DNA from: Candidatus Kuenenia stuttgartensis
GTDB taxonomy: Bacteria; Planctomycetota; UBA1135; UBA2386
Reading direction: 5' to 3'
NCBI GenBank assembly: GCA_945861365.1
Contig: CAMAUH010000176.1
Coordinates: forward strand, 1-8,240
Length of the DNA: 8,240 nt
The notes beneath the pieces were generated by a model. The model was not told the DNA's origin. It did not search any database and worked only from the letters and a program-made list of their open reading frames with translations. This document shows, in pieces, positions 7,101-8,240 of this stretch. Position numbers and translations under genes: made by a program. Position 1 is the stretch's first letter. Every line of letters begins with the position of its first letter.

Positions 7101-7430
7101 CCGGACGTCACGGTGCGCTTCCGCGGTGTGATGGAGAAGTGCACGTTCTGCGTGCAGCGCATCAACGGCAGCCGCATCGAAGCGAAGCTCGGCGGCAAGA
7201 AGGTCGGCGAAGGCGACAAGGACGTGCGCATGACGACGGCGTGCGCGCAAGCCTGCCCGACGCAGGCGATCACCTTTGGCAACCTGCTCGAAACGACGGC
7301 CAAGGTCACCAAGTTGAAGGGCCTGGACCTCAACTACGGCCTCTTGTCCGAACTGAACACGAAACCGCGCACCACCTACCTCGGCCGCGTGCGCAACCCG
7401 AACCCCGAACTCCAAACCGAGGTTGGCTGA
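4188..7430 (+). CDS. actB: Alternative complex III subunit ActB, molybdopterin-oxidoreductase-like and Fe-S fusion (1080 aa)
   Basis: ActB carries electrons from the quinol-oxidising membrane subunit to the ActA hemes. The N-terminus has YWRSLGELENTPEF (18-31), then the twin-arginine segment SRRGFL (51-56) and a hydrophobic stretch ending in LTSC (Cys71, possibly a lipidation site). Residues of about 90-800 form the domain related to molybdopterin oxidoreductases, which in studied ACIII binds no molybdenum cofactor. The C-terminal ferredoxin-like domain has Cys842/845/848/852, Cys904/907/912/916, Cys936/942/946 and Cys985/988/1019/1023. In the third group Thr939 replaces the second cysteine (CIGTRYC), giving 15 cysteines, as expected for three [4Fe-4S] and one [3Fe-4S] cluster. 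ATG 4188 is preferred because it overlaps the actA stop as ATGA; GTG 4179 and ATG 4221 are alternatives. A histidine-rich stretch at 163-173 is unusual. Confidence 0.95.
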   Translation: MTSVPTKPESSMNVTPTYWRSLGELENTPEFQATLAREFPEGINEAPDEVSRRGFLSAVAASVALAGLTSCRKPVTKILPFNKRPEGFKPGLPQFYATTLTRDGNGIGVLVKSSDGRPTKIEGNPDHPSSLGGADLQLQAELLQIYDPQRSRHAANAKSRAAHAEHDHGGHGHAAGETAKVDVWGEFYTWLDGASKDLVSKQGEGLHVLMAPTSSPSLQAAIARMKSGSLPKARFHTWSALHHDNELAGAQLAFGKPLATHQDFSKADVVLSLDSDFLATDGNNLRNARKWADTRREPVKGKKLSRLYVVEASYTSTGTAADHRFRMKSGEIPTVAFALAKALGIGAGTDLEKALATHNPASFEKDGKKWLEVIARDLQAARGRCVVVAGPRQPAAVHAAVHAINAALGNVGQTVSYTALPEGLATSNVAGIQELATAIEKGACNTVVFLGTNPVYDAPADLKFADLLKTKKPKTAIHVGLHEDETGTLCDWHFPQAHELESWGDARAHDGTVSLQQPLIAPLHGGVSPLEFLAFLNQDAGFEALATERNTQFGHDLVREQWQTASGAADFTGWWQQALHDGMVKDTAFAAENATVNVAALAGGVQSYAKPTGTEVVLRGCAKMGDGRYANNSWMQEIPEPLTKVSWDNAAHVSVKTGRDLNVENGDLLTISANGMTMQAAAWIVPGHADDSVTLHLGWGRNLPHHKVGNARGFNAYQLRSAAAQWLATGAQVSRGQGNYQLVCTQEHGTMVGRALVREASVKTNEADPRWAPKQSPLDQAARLHDEKDTEQDANKSLWPERYESKNLKQPLGAVGYEPTRTDAEVKRSPYQWGMVIDLNACTGCSACMVACVAENNVPMVGKVQVSRNREMFWIRTDRYFTSSSADKFTAADDPQVHNMPVPCMQCENAPCESVCPVAATVHSPDGLNDMVYNRCIGTRYCSNNCPYKVRRFNYLDYIGNAPDTKRMAFNPDVTVRFRGVMEKCTFCVQRINGSRIEAKLGGKKVGEGDKDVRMTTACAQACPTQAITFGNLLETTAKVTKLKGLDLNYGLLSELNTKPRTTYLGRVRNPNPELQTEVG
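5369..5392 (+). repeat. Perfect 12-base tandem repeat inside actB
   Basis: The 12-base unit CGCGGCCGTGCA occurs twice back to back (5369-5380 and 5381-5392). In frame it encodes AAVH twice (residues 395-402), in the sequence P-AAVH-AAVH-AINA. This looks like a small in-frame duplication by slippage within an alanine-rich helix of the N-terminal domain. It leaves the reading frame intact and probably has little effect. Confidence 0.8.
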
Positions 7431-7434
7431 TCCG

Positions 7435-8240
7435 ATGACCGCCATTCCAGTTGTCGACGAGCCGGAGAACCCGCTGGTTCGCGCCCCGCTCGTCGAGGGC
7501 AAGAACGACTTCACGTCGGTCACCAACATCATCGCCAGGGTCGCCGAGCAGAAGACCCCGCGCGGTTGGTACCTGATGTTCGGTGCCGCGATCGCGCTGT
7601 TGGCCAACCTCGGCGCGATGGTCGGTTACCTGATCTTCACCGGCGTCGGTGTCTGGGGTAACAGCGTCCCGGTCGGCTGGGCGTGGGACATCGTCAACTT
7701 CGTCTTCTGGATCGGCATCGGCCACGCCGGAACGCTGATCAGCGCAGTGCTCTTCCTGTTCCGACAGAAGTGGCGCACGTCGATCAACCGCGCCTCGGAA
7801 GCCATGACCATCTTCGCGGTCATGGCAGCCGGCATGTTCCCGGCCATCCACGTCGGCCGTATCTGGGTCATCTACTGGGTGTTCCCGCTGCCCAACCAGA
7901 TGTCGATGTGGCCGAACTTCAAGAGCCCGCTGCTCTGGGACGTGTTCGCCGTTTCGACCTACTTCACGATCTCGTCGCTGTTCTGGTTCGTGGGCCTGGT
8001 GCCGGACCTCGCGACGTTCCGTGATCGCGCCGCCAAGGCGGGCCGCACGGTCGCCTCGCGCGTCTACGGCGTGTTCTCGTTCGGTTGGCACGGCAGCAAC
8101 CAGCACTGGATCCACTACGAGAAGGCCTACCTGATCCTGGCCGCCCTCAGCACGCCGCTGGTGCTGTCGGTGCACTCGATCGTCTCGTTCGACTTCGCCG
8201 TGTCCTTGCTGCCCGGCTGGCACACGACGATCTTCCCGCC
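7435..8240 (+). CDS. actC: Alternative complex III subunit ActC, NrfD/PsrC-like quinol oxidase subunit, N-terminal part (runs off the right edge)
   Basis: ActC is the integral membrane subunit that binds and oxidises quinol in alternative complex III and passes electrons to the ActB Fe-S clusters. The frame starts with ATG at 7435, four bases after the actB stop, with GAGG at 7419-7422 as a distant ribosome-binding site. It stays open to the window end (268 complete codons, beginning MTAIPVVDEPENPLVRAPLV). A soluble N-terminus of about 43 residues is followed by at least five hydrophobic segments at about 45-70, 82-109, 121-148, 166-191 and 229-257. Conserved-looking polar positions inside these include His97 (GIGHAGTLISA), His139 and Arg142 (AIHVGR), and His247 with Asp253 (VHSIVSFDFA). 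NrfD-type proteins place such residues at the quinone site and along the proton path. The family has about 450-480 residues, so roughly 40% is missing here. Confidence 0.93.
   Translation, partial: MTAIPVVDEPENPLVRAPLVEGKNDFTSVTNIIARVAEQKTPRGWYLMFGAAIALLANLGAMVGYLIFTGVGVWGNSVPVGWAWDIVNFVFWIGIGHAGTLISAVLFLFRQKWRTSINRASEAMTIFAVMAAGMFPAIHVGRIWVIYWVFPLPNQMSMWPNFKSPLLWDVFAVSTYFTISSLFWFVGLVPDLATFRDRAAKAGRTVASRVYGVFSFGWHGSNQHWIHYEKAYLILAALSTPLVLSVHSIVSFDFAVSLLPGWHTTIFP

Noticed and set aside
4188..7430. ActB as an active molybdenum enzyme such as polysulfide or tetrathionate reductase
   Set aside because: The fused N-terminal and four-cluster domains, the Thr in the third cluster motif, and the placement between a pentaheme ActA and an NrfD-like ActC are specific to alternative complex III, whose ActB carries no molybdenum cofactor.
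3771..7607. A 1278-codon minus-strand open frame opposite actA, actB and the start of actC
   Set aside because: It is a striking length, but the protein is biased and repetitive in composition (Arg, Val, Ala, His, Leu). It spans three real genes antisense, including their boundaries, and shows no domain. It is explained by third-position GC in actB, which leaves few stop codons in the complementary frame.
7330..8223. A 297-codon minus-strand open frame opposite actC
   Set aside because: Antisense to a clear NrfD-type membrane protein. The product is highly charged (Arg, Asp, Glu, His), as expected when hydrophobic codons are read from the other strand.

Overview
The window is GC-rich bacterial DNA (most third codon positions are G or C). 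It holds two separate gene groups. The organism is a Gram-negative-type respiring bacterium with alternative complex III (ACIII). Planctomycetota, Myxococcota or a similar high-GC lineage would fit, but the sequence alone does not settle this.

Left part (1-3253): two divergent units. On the minus strand are a complete NodU/CmcH-type carbamoyltransferase (1970 to 138) and, two bases further on, the start of a small membrane protein resembling the SxtJ family, which runs off the left edge. On the plus strand, 116 bases away across a shared upstream region, is a membrane-anchored SGNH/GDSL-type hydrolase (2087-3253). Carbamoyltransferase, SxtJ-like protein and SGNH protein recur together in many genomes. 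They probably decorate an exported glycan or secondary product, but the substrate cannot be read from the sequence.

Middle (3254-3513): 260 bases with no credible gene. An 11-bp hairpin overlaps the stop codon of the SGNH gene. An AT-richer stretch carries a weak sigma70-like promoter candidate. A GC hairpin is followed by five T's. Just before the next gene, a small hairpin could mask a strong Shine-Dalgarno sequence. Together these look like the control region of the respiratory operon.

Right part (3514-8240): the first three genes of an ACIII operon in the canonical order actA-actB-actC. actA is a pentaheme cytochrome c with a TTG start. actB is a fusion of a molybdopterin-oxidoreductase-like domain with a four-cluster ferredoxin domain, preceded by a twin-arginine signal. 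actC is an NrfD/PsrC-type quinol-oxidising membrane subunit and is cut by the right edge. actA and actB overlap by ATGA, and actB and actC are four bases apart, so translation is probably coupled. In known ACIII, ActC oxidises (mena)quinol, electrons pass through the ActB Fe-S clusters to the ActA hemes, and then on to a cytochrome c or directly to an oxidase. actD, actE and actF, and often cytochrome c oxidase genes, are expected to the right of the window.

No RNA genes, CRISPR arrays, insertion sequences or attachment sites were seen. No clearly undescribed system is visible. The most notable items are the control structures before actA and a histidine-rich insert in ActB.
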